This document shows, in pieces, positions 24,363 through 33,737 of a stretch of DNA of 64,000 bases (positions within the stretch are counted from its first letter, which is position 1; the number at the start of each line of letters is the position of its first letter). The stretch is taken from the NCBI RefSeq assembly GCF_015070375.1, contig NZ_JADCLL010000009.1, forward strand, positions 1 through 64,000, given 5' to 3'. The notes below the pieces were generated by a model, which was given only the letters and a program-made list of their open reading frames with translations, did not search any database and was not told the origin of the DNA. This stretch comes from Nocardioides kribbensis. Its GTDB lineage: Bacteria; Actinomycetota; Actinomycetes; Propionibacteriales; Nocardioidaceae. The translations under genes and the position numbers were made by a program.

Positions 24363-26167
24363 ACCGACACCGCCGCGTCGTCGGCCCAGGCCTCGGCCGA
24401 CAGCAGCCGGGCGTAGGCGGGCACGGTGGCCAGCAGCTCACGGTGCTCGCCGACGTGGGTGATGGTGCCGTGCTCCACCAGCGCGACCCGGTCGGCCAGC
24501 ATCACGGTGGAGGCACGGTGCGCGACGACGAGCCCCGTGGTCGACCCCAGGACGCGGCCCAGCGCCTCCTCGACCAGCTTCTCGGTGTGCACGTCGAGGG
24601 CCGACAGGGTGTCGTCGAGCACCAGCACGGCCGGGCGCGCCAGCACGGCACGGGCCAGGGCCAGGCGCTGCCGCTGCCCCCCGGAGAGCGAGAGCCCCTG
24701 CTCGCCGATGCGGGTGTCGAGACCCCACGGCAGGTCGTGGACGAACTGCGCCTGGCTGATCTCGAGGGCTTCGGCGACGTCGGCGTCGGAGGCGTCGGAG
24801 CGACCGAGGGTGAGGTTCTCCCGGGCGCTCATCGAGAAGAGCGTGGGGTCCTCGAAGGCGGTGGCGACCAGCGAGCGCAGGTGCACCAGGTCGAGCTCGC
24901 GCACGTCGATCCCGTCGAGCAGCACCCGTCCGCCGGTCACGTCCCACAGCCGCGGCACCAGGGCGGTCAGCGCGGTCTTGCCCGACCCGGTGGCACCGAC
25001 GAGGGCCACGGTCTCCCCCGGCGCGACGTCGAGGTTGACGTCGCGCAGCACCGGCTCGTCGGGGGCGTCGGGGAAGGCGAAGTCGACGTGCTCCAGGCGC
25101 AGGTGGCCGCGGGGCCGCTCGATGCGGCGCGTGCCGCCGACGATGGCGGGCTCGGTGTCGAAGATCTCCAGGATCCGCGCGCTCGCCGTCATCGCCTCCT
25201 GGGCCATGGCGAGGATGACGCCGAGGGAGGAGATCGGCCAGACCAGCGAGAGCATCAGCGTGATGAAGGCGACCAGCTCGCCGGGGGTGAGCGCGCCGCG
25301 GCCCACGCCGATCGCACCGAGCAGCAGCACCGCCGCGACCGCGAGGTTGGGCACCGCGCCGAGGAAGGTCCAGAAGCGGGCCGAGAGACGGACCTTGTCC
25401 ATGCTCGTGGCGTGCAGGGTGCGGGCGGCCGCGGCGTACTGCTCGCCGACGTGGCCGCTGCGGCCGAAGGACTTGATGACGCGGATGCCGACGGCGCCCT
25501 CCTCGGCGAGGGTGGCGAGGTCGCCCTGCTCGTCCTGCACGCGGCGCGAGACGACGACGTACTCCTTCTCGAAGCGCATGCACAGCCACACGATGGGGGC
25601 GGCGGCCGCCGCCACGACCAGGCCCAGCGGCCAGTACATGTGCAGCAGCACCGCGGTCGTGGCGACCAGCTGCACGACGTTGACCAGGAGGAAGAGCACG
25701 CCGAAGCCGCTGAAGCGGCGGATCGCGGAGAGGTCGGTGGTGGCGCGCGAGAGCAGCTGACCCGAGCCCCAGCGGCTGTGGAAGGCCATCGGCAGGCGCT
25801 GGAGGCGCTCGTAGAGGTCGTGGCGCATCGCGGTCTCGATGCCGAGCACGGCGTTGGACTGCACCCAGCGGCGCCAGAAGACCAGCACGGCCTCGAGCAC
25901 GCCGAGCCCCAGCGCGAGCAGGCCGAGCGGGAGGATCGCCCCCGCGTCGCGCTCGGTGATCGGCCCGTCGATGAGGGCCTTGGTGACCAGCGGCACCGCG
26001 ATCGACAGGGCCACCACCCCGAGGCTGGTGAGCAGCATGATGGTCAGGGCCACCACGTGCGGCCGCAGGTACGGCGCCAGGCGCAGCAGCGAGCGCACGT
26101 CGGCCGGCGGCGGCGCGGCGGCCCCCGCCGGGGCCTCGGCGGGGGACGGCCCGAGAACAGTTGACAT
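24359..26167 (-). CDS. ABC exporter half-transporter with degenerate Walker B
   Basis: 602 aa with six membrane helices (about 35-315) and an ATPase domain (about 345-600). Walker A is GATGSGKTAL and the signature is LSLSGGQRQR. The residue after Walker B is Asp rather than Glu (VLVLDDTLSALD), as in the non-hydrolysing site of heterodimeric exporters such as TM287/288 or BmrCD. Start ATG 26167 has no Shine-Dalgarno but a TAGGCT hexamer eight bases upstream, so it is probably leaderless. It is coupled to the second half-transporter. Confidence 0.92.
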   Translation of the reverse strand: MSTVLGPSPAEAPAGAAAPPPADVRSLLRLAPYLRPHVVALTIMLLTSLGVVALSIAVPLVTKALIDGPITERDAGAILPLGLLALGLGVLEAVLVFWRRWVQSNAVLGIETAMRHDLYERLQRLPMAFHSRWGSGQLLSRATTDLSAIRRFSGFGVLFLLVNVVQLVATTAVLLHMYWPLGLVVAAAAAPIVWLCMRFEKEYVVVSRRVQDEQGDLATLAEEGAVGIRVIKSFGRSGHVGEQYAAAARTLHATSMDKVRLSARFWTFLGAVPNLAVAAVLLLGAIGVGRGALTPGELVAFITLMLSLVWPISSLGVILAMAQEAMTASARILEIFDTEPAIVGGTRRIERPRGHLRLEHVDFAFPDAPDEPVLRDVNLDVAPGETVALVGATGSGKTALTALVPRLWDVTGGRVLLDGIDVRELDLVHLRSLVATAFEDPTLFSMSARENLTLGRSDASDADVAEALEISQAQFVHDLPWGLDTRIGEQGLSLSGGQRQRLALARAVLARPAVLVLDDTLSALDVHTEKLVEEALGRVLGSTTGLVVAHRASTVMLADRVALVEHGTITHVGEHRELLATVPAYARLLSAEAWADDAAVSV

Positions 26168-26175
26168 CGTCAAGC

Positions 26176-26181
26176 AGCCTA
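26176..26181 (-). promoter_or_regulatory. -10 of a leaderless promoter for the ABC exporter pair
   Basis: TAGGCT on the minus strand, eight bases (GCTTGACG) before the ATG at 26167, in the 43-bp gap after the glutamate dehydrogenase stop. Confidence 0.4.
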
Positions 26182-26210
26182 GGCGCGCGCGCCGACGACG
26201 GGCCAATCGG

Positions 26211-29200
26211 TCAGCCGGCCAGCAGCCCCCGCACGACACGCAGCGCGACCGACATCCGCGCCAGGTCGGCGCTCTCGTCGGAGCAGATCTCCTGCAGCGT
26301 GGCCGCGGCCCGCGAGACCACGACCTCGTCGCCGTCCTCCCACGAGCCGATGCGGGCGGTGGCCGACTCCTCCCCCGACGTCGCGGCCAGCACCTGACCG
26401 GTGAGCTGCACGTGCACCGCGTTGAGGTCGTCGCGCAGGGCGGCCCGGGCCATGGTCTGCCACCGGTCGTGCCTCGGCAGGTCCAGGATCCGGTCGACGA
26501 GCACCGGCAGACCGAGCCGCTCGCCCAGGGCCACGTGCACCCGGGTCACCTCGACCGGGTCGAGCCCGTCGCGCAGGGCGAGGTCGACCACGCCCAGCAG
26601 CGTGTAGGCCGGCTGCAGACCGGCCACGCGCGAGGCGAGCTCCTCGTCGAGCCCGCCACGCACCAACCGGTCACGCCGGTCCTCGAAGGCCTGCAGCTCG
26701 CGCCCGGTGAGCAGGTCGGGCAGGGCCGCCATCGTCGTCTGCACCGGATCGCGGAAGTGCTCCACCGTGGCCGAGGAGTCGAGCGGGGGGCGACGGTTGA
26801 CCACGAGCCAGCGCGAGGCCCGCTCGACCAGCGTGCGCATCTCCAGCCGGGCCCGGGTCTGCACGCCGGCGTCGATACGGGTGTCGAGGGCCGCGAGCCG
26901 CTCGCGCAGGTCGAGGGAGCCGAAGATCTCGCGGGCCACGAAGTTGGCCCGGGTCAGCTCGGCGGCGCTCGCGCCGGTCTCCCCGCCCAGGCGGGGCCAG
27001 AAGGTCATGCCGGCGCCGTTCACCAGGTCGTTGACCACCTGCGTGACGATGATCTGGCGTCGCAGCGGGTGGTCGGCGACCTGCGCGGCGAAGCGCTCGC
27101 GCATCGGCGTCGGGAAGTAGACCTCCAGGTCGTGGGCGAGGTAGGGGTCGTCGGGCAGGTCGGACTCGAGCAGCTCCTCGGCCAGGACGATCTTGGTCCA
27201 GGCCAGCAGCACCGAGAGCTCGGGCGCCGTGAGGCCCTCCCGGGCGTCGAGGCGCCGGCGCACCTCGGCGCTCGAGGGCAGGCCCTCGATTTCGCGTACG
27301 AGCACGCCGTCGCGCTCCAGGCGGCGCATCCAGTCCTCGTGCACGTGCAGCAGCGCGGCGGCGTGGTCGGCGGCGTTGGCCAGGGCGAGGTTCTGCTCGT
27401 AGTTGTCGGCCAGCACCAACGAGGCGACCTCGTCGGTCATCTCCGCCAGCAGGGCGTTGCGCTGCTTGCCCGTGAGGTCGCCGGCGGCCACCACCCGGTC
27501 GAGCAGGATCTTGATGTTCACCTCGTGGTCGGAGGTGTCGACGCCGGCGGAGTTGTCGATGAAGTCGGTGTTGATCGCCCCGCCCGAGCCGTCGCCGCCG
27601 CGCTGGGCGTACTCGATGCGGCCGGCCTGGGTCAGGCCCAGGTTGCCGCCCTCCCCGACGCAGCGGGCGCGGACCTCGCGACCGTCGACGCGGATGGCGT
27701 CGTTGGACTTGTCGCCGGCCTCGGCGTGGGTCTCCTGCGAGCCCTTGACGTAGGTGCCGATGCCGCCGTTCCACAGCAGGTCGACGGGGGCCTGCAGGAT
27801 CGCCCGCATCAGCTCGGCCGGGGTCAGCCTGTCCACGTCGTCGGGCAGTCCGAGCGCCCGCCGCACCTGGGGGCTGACCGGCACGGACTTCAGGGCCCGG
27901 GACCACACGCCCCCGCCCTCGGAGATCAGGGAGGCGTCGTAGTCCTGCCAGCTGGAGCGCGGCAGGTCGAAGAGCCGACGGCGCTCGGCGTAGGACGTCG
28001 CGGGGTCGGGGTCGGGGTCGAGGAAGACGTGGCGGTGGTCGAAGGCGGCCACCAGCCGGGTCGTGGGCGAGCAGAGCAGGCCGTTGCCGAAGACGTCGCC
28101 GCTCATGTCGCCGATGCCGACGCAGGTGAACTCCTGGGTCTGGCAGTCGATGCCGCGCTCGCGGAAGTGGCGCTGCACCGAGACCCACGCCCCGCGGGCG
28201 GTGATGCCCATGGCCTTGTGGTCGTAGCCCACCGAGCCGCCCGAGGCGAAGGCGTCGCCGAGCCAGAAGCCGTAGTCGGCCGCCACCGCGTTGGCGAGGT
28301 CGGAGAAGGTCGCCGTGCCCTTGTCGGCGGCGACCACGAGGTAGGAGTCGTCGCCGTCGTGGCGCACCACGTCGCGCGGGGGCACGGTCACGCCGTCGAC
28401 GAGGTTGTCGGTGAGGTCGAGCAGACCCCGGACGAAGGTGGTGTAGGCCGCCACCCCCTCCGCCATCCAGGCCTCCCGGTCGCCCGGGTCGGGCAGCTGC
28501 TTGGCGTAGAACCCGCCCTTGGCGCCGACCGGCACGATCACGGTGTTCTTGACCATCTGGGCCTTGACCAGGCCGAGCACCTCGGTGCGGAAGTCGTCGC
28601 GGCGGTCGGACCAGCGCAGTCCGCCGCGTGCGACCGCGCCGAAGCGCAGGTGCACGCCCTCGACCCGCGGGGAGTGCACGAAGATCTCGAAGCGGGGCCG
28701 CGGCTGGGGCAGGTCGGGCACGGCCTGCGGGTCGAGCTTGAAGGACAGGTAGGCGTGGGGCTCACCGTCGACGGTCTGGAAGTAGTTGGTGCGCAGGGTG
28801 GCGCGGACCAGCGTGAGGTAGGACCGCAGGATGCGGTCGTGGTCGAGGCTGGCGACGTCCTCCAGCGCCCGGCCGAAGGCCGCGACGAGGTCGTCCTCCC
28901 CGCGTGCCCCGGCGCCGGGGTGGGGGTCGAAGCGGGCCTCGAAGACCGCGACCAGGAGCCGGGTGAGGTCGACGTTGTCGCGCAGCGCGCCCTCGATGGA
29001 GTCCTGGGCGAAGGGCGAGCCGGCCTGGCGCATGTACTTGGCGTAGGCGCGCAGCACCGAGGTCTGGCGCCAGGTCAGCCCGGCGCCGAGCACGAGCCCG
29101 TTGAAGCCGTCGATCTCGCTGCGTCCCTCCCAGACCGCGCGCAGCGCGTCCTGGAAGAGGCCGCGCGCCCGCTCGGGCAGGGCGCGGCCGTAGCGCAGGC

Positions 29201-31133
29201 CGAACTCGTAGACGTAGGACGGCCGGTCGAGGCCGTCGAGCTCGTAGGGGCGCTCGTCGACGACCTCGACCCCGAGGGAGGACAGCATGGGCAGCACCTG
29301 CGAGAGGCTCAGCGGCTCGCCGACGCGGTAGACCTTGAGCCGGGCCTCGCCGCGGCCGGCGTCGAGCTGCTCGTAGAGCGACAGGTCGATGCCCTCCTCG
29401 CCCTCGACGTCCTCGAGGCGACGCAGGTCGACCGCCGCGGTGCGCGGGGAGAAGTCCTCCTTGTAGGCCTCGGGGAAGGAGTCGACGTAGCGCCGCCCGA
29501 GGCGGGCGCCGGCCTCCTCGCCGTACTCCGCGATGACCGCGGAGGTGAAGTCGTCGCGCCAGCTGCGGCTGGCTTCCGAGAGCCGACGCTCGAGGTCGGC
29601 GGCGTCGATGTCGCCGCTCCCCCCGGTCGCGTCGGCGGACAGGTGGACGACGAAGTGCACCCGCGCGGTGGTCGACTCGTTGATCCGCACGGTGAACTCG
29701 ACCGACTCGCCGTGGAGACGGTCGAGGAGGATCTGGGAGAAGCGCTCGCGCACCGCGGTGTTGTAGCGGTCGCGCGGCAGGTAGACGAGCACCGAGACGT
29801 AGCGCCCGTAGGTGTCGCGCCGGGTGATCGTGCGCACGGCGCGCCGCTCGCGGGCGTGCATGGCCGCCTCGGCGCGCGGCGCCAGCTCGTCGACGCTGGT
29901 GTGGAACAGCTCGTCGCGGGGGTAGGTCTCGAGGGTGTCCATGAGGGCACGTCCGGCGTAGCTGCGCGGGTCGTAGCCGCTGCGGCGCAGCACGGCGGCC
30001 GCGCGCTCGCGCAGCAGCGGGATGCGGGTGAGGCTCTCGGCGTAGGCGGTCGAGGAGAACAGGCCGAGGAAGCGACGCTCCCCGACCACGGCCCCCGAGG
30101 CGTTGAACGTCTTCACCCCGACGTAGTCGAGGTACGCCGGGCGGTGCACGGTCGCCCGGGAGTTGGCCTTGGCCAGCACCAGCAGGCTGCGCTCGCGCGC
30201 ACGGGCCTTGACGGCCTCGGGCAGGCGGGCGAAGGACTCCGACTGGTCCTGGTCGGCGCGCAGGACGCCCAGGCCCGTGCCCGGCACCGCACGCAGCACC
30301 TCGTCCTCGGCCGGGCCCTCCGGGCCGCCGGTCGAGCCGGCGGCGGAGCCCTCGGACGGCACGGTCTCGAGGTGGTACTCGCGGTAGCCGAGGTAGGTGA
30401 AGTGGTCGTCGGCGAGCCACTCCAGCAGCTCGGCGCCCTGCCGGACCTCCTCGGGGTCCAGCGGCGGCGGGTCCTGGCGCAGCTCCTCGACGATCTCGAG
30501 CATCCGGCCGCGGGTGCGGCTCCAGTCCTCGACCGCCTCGCGGACGTCGCGCAGCACCCGCTGGACGTCGGCGACCAGGTCGCGCGCGAGCTGCTCCCCG
30601 GTCCCGCCCTGGGGCAGCCGGTCGATCTCGACGTGCATCCACGACTCGCGCACGGCCTCGCCGTCGGGCTGCAGCGCGCCGTCGTCGACGACCCCGACGT
30701 GCTGCAGGGCGCCGGTGATGTCGCGCCGCACGTCGAAGTGGGGGTGGACGACCACGTGCACGTCGTGGAGCTGCCGGGCCAGCTCCATGGTGAGGGAGTC
30801 GACCAGGAAGGGCATGTCGTCGGTGACGACCTCCACCACCGTGTGACCGGAGGCCGACCAGCCGTGCTCGGCGAGCGTCGGGGTCAGCACGCGCACCGCC
30901 GCGGTGCCCTGCGGCCGCTCGGTGGCCAGCCGGTGGTGGGAGGCGAGGGCGCCGTAGACGTCGGCCTCGCTCCGACCGGCGAGGTCCTCCGGGGCGACGT
31001 GGCGGTAGTAGGCGGCCAGCAGCGCGCCCACGTCGTCGTGGGGCGGACCGCCCGTGCCCTTCCCGGCCCGGGCCAGGTCGGTCGCCTTCGCGAGGAGGTC
31101 GGACTTGTCCAGATCATGCGTCGTCGTTGACAC
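26211..31133 (-). CDS. Large NAD-specific glutamate dehydrogenase (180-kDa class)
   Basis: 1640 aa, matching the 180-kDa NAD-GDH class known from Streptomyces clavuligerus and Pseudomonas. It converts glutamate to 2-oxoglutarate and ammonia. The N-terminal half has ACT-like and helical regulatory regions. The catalytic core is recognisable by GGLRWSDRRDDFRTEVLGLV, the Lys of KGGFYAKQ and GIGDMSGDVFGNGLL, then the C-terminal helical domain. GTG 31133 gives MSTTTHDLDKSDLL and is preceded by a leaderless-type -10. The gene lies 10 nt after three small genes on the same strand, so read-through is possible. Confidence 0.95.
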   Translation of the reverse strand: MSTTTHDLDKSDLLAKATDLARAGKGTGGPPHDDVGALLAAYYRHVAPEDLAGRSEADVYGALASHHRLATERPQGTAAVRVLTPTLAEHGWSASGHTVVEVVTDDMPFLVDSLTMELARQLHDVHVVVHPHFDVRRDITGALQHVGVVDDGALQPDGEAVRESWMHVEIDRLPQGGTGEQLARDLVADVQRVLRDVREAVEDWSRTRGRMLEIVEELRQDPPPLDPEEVRQGAELLEWLADDHFTYLGYREYHLETVPSEGSAAGSTGGPEGPAEDEVLRAVPGTGLGVLRADQDQSESFARLPEAVKARARERSLLVLAKANSRATVHRPAYLDYVGVKTFNASGAVVGERRFLGLFSSTAYAESLTRIPLLRERAAAVLRRSGYDPRSYAGRALMDTLETYPRDELFHTSVDELAPRAEAAMHARERRAVRTITRRDTYGRYVSVLVYLPRDRYNTAVRERFSQILLDRLHGESVEFTVRINESTTARVHFVVHLSADATGGSGDIDAADLERRLSEASRSWRDDFTSAVIAEYGEEAGARLGRRYVDSFPEAYKEDFSPRTAAVDLRRLEDVEGEEGIDLSLYEQLDAGRGEARLKVYRVGEPLSLSQVLPMLSSLGVEVVDERPYELDGLDRPSYVYEFGLRYGRALPERARGLFQDALRAVWEGRSEIDGFNGLVLGAGLTWRQTSVLRAYAKYMRQAGSPFAQDSIEGALRDNVDLTRLLVAVFEARFDPHPGAGARGEDDLVAAFGRALEDVASLDHDRILRSYLTLVRATLRTNYFQTVDGEPHAYLSFKLDPQAVPDLPQPRPRFEIFVHSPRVEGVHLRFGAVARGGLRWSDRRDDFRTEVLGLVKAQMVKNTVIVPVGAKGGFYAKQLPDPGDREAWMAEGVAAYTTFVRGLLDLTDNLVDGVTVPPRDVVRHDGDDSYLVVAADKGTATFSDLANAVAADYGFWLGDAFASGGSVGYDHKAMGITARGAWVSVQRHFRERGIDCQTQEFTCVGIGDMSGDVFGNGLLCSPTTRLVAAFDHRHVFLDPDPDPATSYAERRRLFDLPRSSWQDYDASLISEGGGVWSRALKSVPVSPQVRRALGLPDDVDRLTPAELMRAILQAPVDLLWNGGIGTYVKGSQETHAEAGDKSNDAIRVDGREVRARCVGEGGNLGLTQAGRIEYAQRGGDGSGGAINTDFIDNSAGVDTSDHEVNIKILLDRVVAAGDLTGKQRNALLAEMTDEVASLVLADNYEQNLALANAADHAAALLHVHEDWMRRLERDGVLVREIEGLPSSAEVRRRLDAREGLTAPELSVLLAWTKIVLAEELLESDLPDDPYLAHDLEVYFPTPMRERFAAQVADHPLRRQIIVTQVVNDLVNGAGMTFWPRLGGETGASAAELTRANFVAREIFGSLDLRERLAALDTRIDAGVQTRARLEMRTLVERASRWLVVNRRPPLDSSATVEHFRDPVQTTMAALPDLLTGRELQAFEDRRDRLVRGGLDEELASRVAGLQPAYTLLGVVDLALRDGLDPVEVTRVHVALGERLGLPVLVDRILDLPRHDRWQTMARAALRDDLNAVHVQLTGQVLAATSGEESATARIGSWEDGDEVVVSRAAATLQEICSDESADLARMSVALRVVRGLLAG

Positions 31134-31140
31134 GGGACCG

Positions 31141-31146
31141 ACCCTA
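31141..31146 (-). promoter_or_regulatory. -10 of a leaderless promoter for the glutamate dehydrogenase
   Basis: TAGGGT on the minus strand, seven bases (CGGTCCC) before GTG 31133. Its TAG is also the stop codon of the upstream small gene at 31144. Confidence 0.4.
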
Positions 31147-31452
31147 GGACCCCCGGACGGGTGGGGCCAACGCGCCCCGCCCGGTCTCGACCACCGCGGC
31201 GCGCACGAGGTCGACGCCCTCGCCCGCGCCGAGGCTCCAGGGGTCGCGCCACAGCGCCTCCCACGTGGTCTCACCGCGGTCGACCGAGGCGGCGTGGCGC
31301 CGCTGGGCGAGCGTCCCGCCGCGCGCAGCGCGCTCCAGCGCGCCGAGCACCGGCCGCGGCACACCGCGGTCGAGCTCGGCGGCGCGCCGCAGGGTGCGGC
31401 CCGACCGCTCCAGCGCGGCGGCGACGAGCCGGTCGGCCTCCGAGCCGCTCAC
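31144..31452 (-). CDS. Small helical protein of unknown function, last of a three-gene operon
   Basis: 102 aa, not recognised. It starts at GTG 31452, overlapping the previous stop in GTGA. The sequence is charged and Ala/Arg-rich, apparently helical in its first half (SEADRLVAAALERSGRTLRR), with TTWEALWRDPW near the middle. No signal peptide, membrane span or cysteines. The GTGA coupling and identical strand tie it to the two genes upstream. Whether it is a chaperone, regulator or secreted partner cannot be told. Confidence 0.6.
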   Translation of the reverse strand: MSGSEADRLVAAALERSGRTLRRAAELDRGVPRPVLGALERAARGGTLAQRRHAASVDRGETTWEALWRDPWSLGAGEGVDLVRAAVVETGRGALAPPVRGS

Positions 31453-32189
31453 GGCACCAGGTCGGGCAGGGAGGCGAGCAGCGCGAGCCGGTCGCCCACA
31501 TGGCGGGCCCACACCGGCACCGTCTCCTTCAGCTCCAGCAGCCGCTGGAGCAGGTCGACCACGAGCCGGACGTCGTCGACGAGGTCGGCGATCGCGTCGA
31601 GCCCCTTCATCGTCACCTCGGCGGCCAGGGCGGCCCACCCGGCCGGTCCGCAGGCGCGGCTCAGCAGCCTGCGCACGAGCCGCGCCATGGCCTTGCCGAG
31701 CTCGACGACGAGGTGCTCGACCTCGACCCCGAGCCGCTCGGAGACGTCGGCCACCTCCTCCAGCACGAGCGCGCCGCGCTCGACCACGGCGCCCACCGCG
31801 CGTCCGGCGAGGGCGAGCCCCTCGATCCGTGCCGCGCAGGCGGCCCCGGCCAGCCCGCCCCACCCGAGCGCGACGTGCACGGCGAGACGGTCGAGGTTGC
31901 CGGCCCAGGCGGCCCACGCCGCCCCGGTCGTCACGCAGGCCGTCGCGTTCTGCCGGATCGCGGTGTAGTCGCCGCTCAACGGCAGCACGACCAGCTCCTC
32001 GAGGCTGCCGCCGGGCAGCTCGGGCAGCCCCGCGCCCACGCCGTTGAGGGCGCGCACCCCCAGGTTGATCGTGTCGCGCATGGCCGAGAAGGCGGTGTCC
32101 CACGACTCGAAGGTGGCGTCGTGGCGGCGCTGCGGGTCGCCCTCCTCGGGCACGAGGAGCACCGGGTCGAGCAGCACCGGGCCGCTCAC
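31449..32189 (-). CDS. Helical, partly hydrophobic protein of unknown function, middle of a three-gene operon
   Basis: 246 aa, not recognised with certainty. The N-terminal part contains SWDTAFSAMRDTINLGVRAL, then a long Ala/Val/Leu-rich helical region (about 80-215) with moderately hydrophobic stretches such as WAAWAGNLDRLAVHVALGWG. There is no classical signal peptide. Size and helicity recall WXG100- or ESX-associated proteins, but no WxG turn is convincing. Both ends overlap its neighbours as GTGA, so it is translated with them in fixed order. Confidence 0.6.
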   Translation of the reverse strand: MSGPVLLDPVLLVPEEGDPQRRHDATFESWDTAFSAMRDTINLGVRALNGVGAGLPELPGGSLEELVVLPLSGDYTAIRQNATACVTTGAAWAAWAGNLDRLAVHVALGWGGLAGAACAARIEGLALAGRAVGAVVERGALVLEEVADVSERLGVEVEHLVVELGKAMARLVRRLLSRACGPAGWAALAAEVTMKGLDAIADLVDDVRLVVDLLQRLLELKETVPVWARHVGDRLALLASLPDLVP

Positions 32190-32530
32190 GCCCCCGCTCC
32201 CGCCACGTCGCGGTGCAGGAGCGCGGCCGACGCCGACGCGTCGAGGTCGGCGCCCTCGAGCCCGGCGAGGGCCGACTCCACGTCGTCGACCACGTCGGCC
32301 CAGAGCGCCGCGAAGCGCCGGTCGAGCGCGTCGAAGGCGGCCGACACGAGGTCCATGGCCCCGGCCAGGGGCCGCAGCACGCACACCGGGCTCGGCTCGA
32401 AGCCGTCGCGTCGCGCCACCCACTCCCGGGCGTAGTCGCTCACCTCGCGCTCCTGCTCGGCCAGCACCGCGAGGTGGCGTGGCACCCGCCACGTCTCGAC
32501 CCAGCTCGTGATCTCCGGTCCACCCGTCAT
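32186..32530 (-). CDS. Small helical protein of unknown function, first of a three-gene operon
   Basis: 114 aa from ATG 32530. Mostly predicted helical: HLAVLAEQEREVSDYAREWV, then PLAGAMDLVSAAFDALDRRF and ALWADVVDDVESALAGL, with a break at GFEPSPVCVL. The size (about 12 kDa) and helix-turn-helix hairpin look resemble EspC/WXG100-like secretion substrates of actinobacteria, but I see no sure signature and no type VII secretion ATPase in the window. Its stop overlaps the next GTG. Confidence 0.6.
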   Translation of the reverse strand: MTGGPEITSWVETWRVPRHLAVLAEQEREVSDYAREWVARRDGFEPSPVCVLRPLAGAMDLVSAAFDALDRRFAALWADVVDDVESALAGLEGADLDASASAALLHRDVAGAGA

Positions 32531-32623
32531 GACCCACCTCCCGCTCCCCGCCGACGCACCGTGCACCGGCTCCCTCCAGGTGCCCGGCCGGGGTGGGCTT
32601 TGAAACGGGAGCATGATGGGGCT

Positions 32624-32983
32624 GTGGACAACGCGCTTCTCTTCGACGCCCGGGCGCGGGTGCTGGCCGACCTCCGGGCCCGCGACCACGCCACGCCACC
32701 CGCTGTCTCGGCGCTGGAGGACGCCGTCTCGGCGCGCTCGTGGTGGGCGGGGCAGTGGCCCGAGGGGGCGCAGTACGTCGCCGGCCTGGTCGCCCAGGAC
32801 GTGCAGGACGCGCTGTTCGAGAGCATCGGTCGCTGGCCCCTGTGCGTCGGCTGTCCCGACGCGCCGGAGCACTCGCTCTACATCCAGCCCGACCTCGGGG
32901 GCCCCGACCCGCACTGGGTGTGCGAGGAGACCGGCCAGACGGTCGCCGACCTGGGCCGCCTCGGTGAGTGGCGCCCCTTCTGA
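32624..32983 (+). CDS. Small conserved-looking protein with Cys motif, function unknown
   Basis: 119 aa from GTG 32624, divergent from the three-gene helical operon (93 bp between them, with no clear operator). The N-terminal half is helical. The C-terminal half has WPLCVGCPDAPEHSLYIQP then PHWVCEETGQTVADLG, a C-x2-C plus later Cys and His set that could bind zinc, though only three cysteines are seen. A CATGAT hexamer lies six bases before the GTG, a weak leaderless -10. I do not recognise the family. Confidence 0.6.
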   Translation: MDNALLFDARARVLADLRARDHATPPAVSALEDAVSARSWWAGQWPEGAQYVAGLVAQDVQDALFESIGRWPLCVGCPDAPEHSLYIQPDLGGPDPHWVCEETGQTVADLGRLGEWRPF

Positions 32984-33010
32984 GCCGACCCCTCCCCGGA
33001 GTCGTGGCCC

Positions 33011-33730
33011 TCAGACGTCGTGGCCGAGCTGGACCCAGAGCGTGAAGCGGTCGGCGCGGTAGACGGTGCGCGAGACCTCGACGACCTTGTCGCCGGCCAG
33101 CGCGCGTCGTGAGTGGCGCAGCACGGGCGCGCCCTCGTCGACCTCCAGGAGGGTCGCCTCCTCGGGCGTCGCCCGGTCGGCGGTGATGGAGTCCTCGGCC
33201 CAGGTCGGGCGCAGGCCGCGGCCGTCGAGGGCGTCGTAGAGGCTGGTCGGCATGCCGCTCTGGAGGAAGCCGGGCAGGAGGACCTCGTTGAGGTAGGCGT
33301 CCTCGAGGCACATCGGCGTGCCGTCGGCGCGGCGCAGCCGCCGCCAGTGGATGACGGCGTCGCCCTCGGTCAGGCTCAGCGCACGGGCCACGCCGGGGCC
33401 GGCCTGCTCACGACGCGCGAGGAGGGTCTGCGACTCGGCCAGCAGCCCGCGCCGCGACATCTCCTCGGTGTAGCCGATGATCCGGCTGGCCGCACGCCGC
33501 GGGCGGGCGACGAAGGTGCCCCGCCCGGGGATGCGCTCGAGCAGCCCCTCGACCACGAGCGCGTCCATGGCCTGGCGCACCGTCATGCGGGCGACCCCGA
33601 ACTGGTGCACGAGCTCGCGCTCGGAGGGAGCGGGCGACCCGGGCGCGCTGCCGGTGACCAGCGAGCGGACGTACTCGCGCACCGCGACGTGCTTGAGGCC
33701 ACGCCCGTCCGGCGCCAGAACGTCTTCCAC
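33011..33730 (-). CDS. GntR-family regulator with UTRA effector domain (HutC type)
   Basis: 239 aa. The N-terminal winged HTH (about 14-78) has PSERELVHQFGVARMTVRQA and the wing RIPGRGTFVA. The C-terminal UTRA domain (about 95-235) binds small molecules such as sugar phosphates or histidine-pathway compounds in characterised members. It appears leaderless (TAATCT seven bases before GTG 33730). The divergent neighbour encodes an SRPBCC protein, not a PTS or hut gene, so targets are probably elsewhere. Confidence 0.92.
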   Translation of the reverse strand: MEDVLAPDGRGLKHVAVREYVRSLVTGSAPGSPAPSERELVHQFGVARMTVRQAMDALVVEGLLERIPGRGTFVARPRRAASRIIGYTEEMSRRGLLAESQTLLARREQAGPGVARALSLTEGDAVIHWRRLRRADGTPMCLEDAYLNEVLLPGFLQSGMPTSLYDALDGRGLRPTWAEDSITADRATPEEATLLEVDEGAPVLRHSRRALAGDKVVEVSRTVYRADRFTLWVQLGHDV

Positions 33731-33737
33731 ACCCCCC

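Noticed and set aside
25839..31130. 1763-codon plus-strand open frame opposite the glutamate dehydrogenase
   Set aside because: No recognisable domain, and the opposite strand encodes an unmistakable NAD-GDH.
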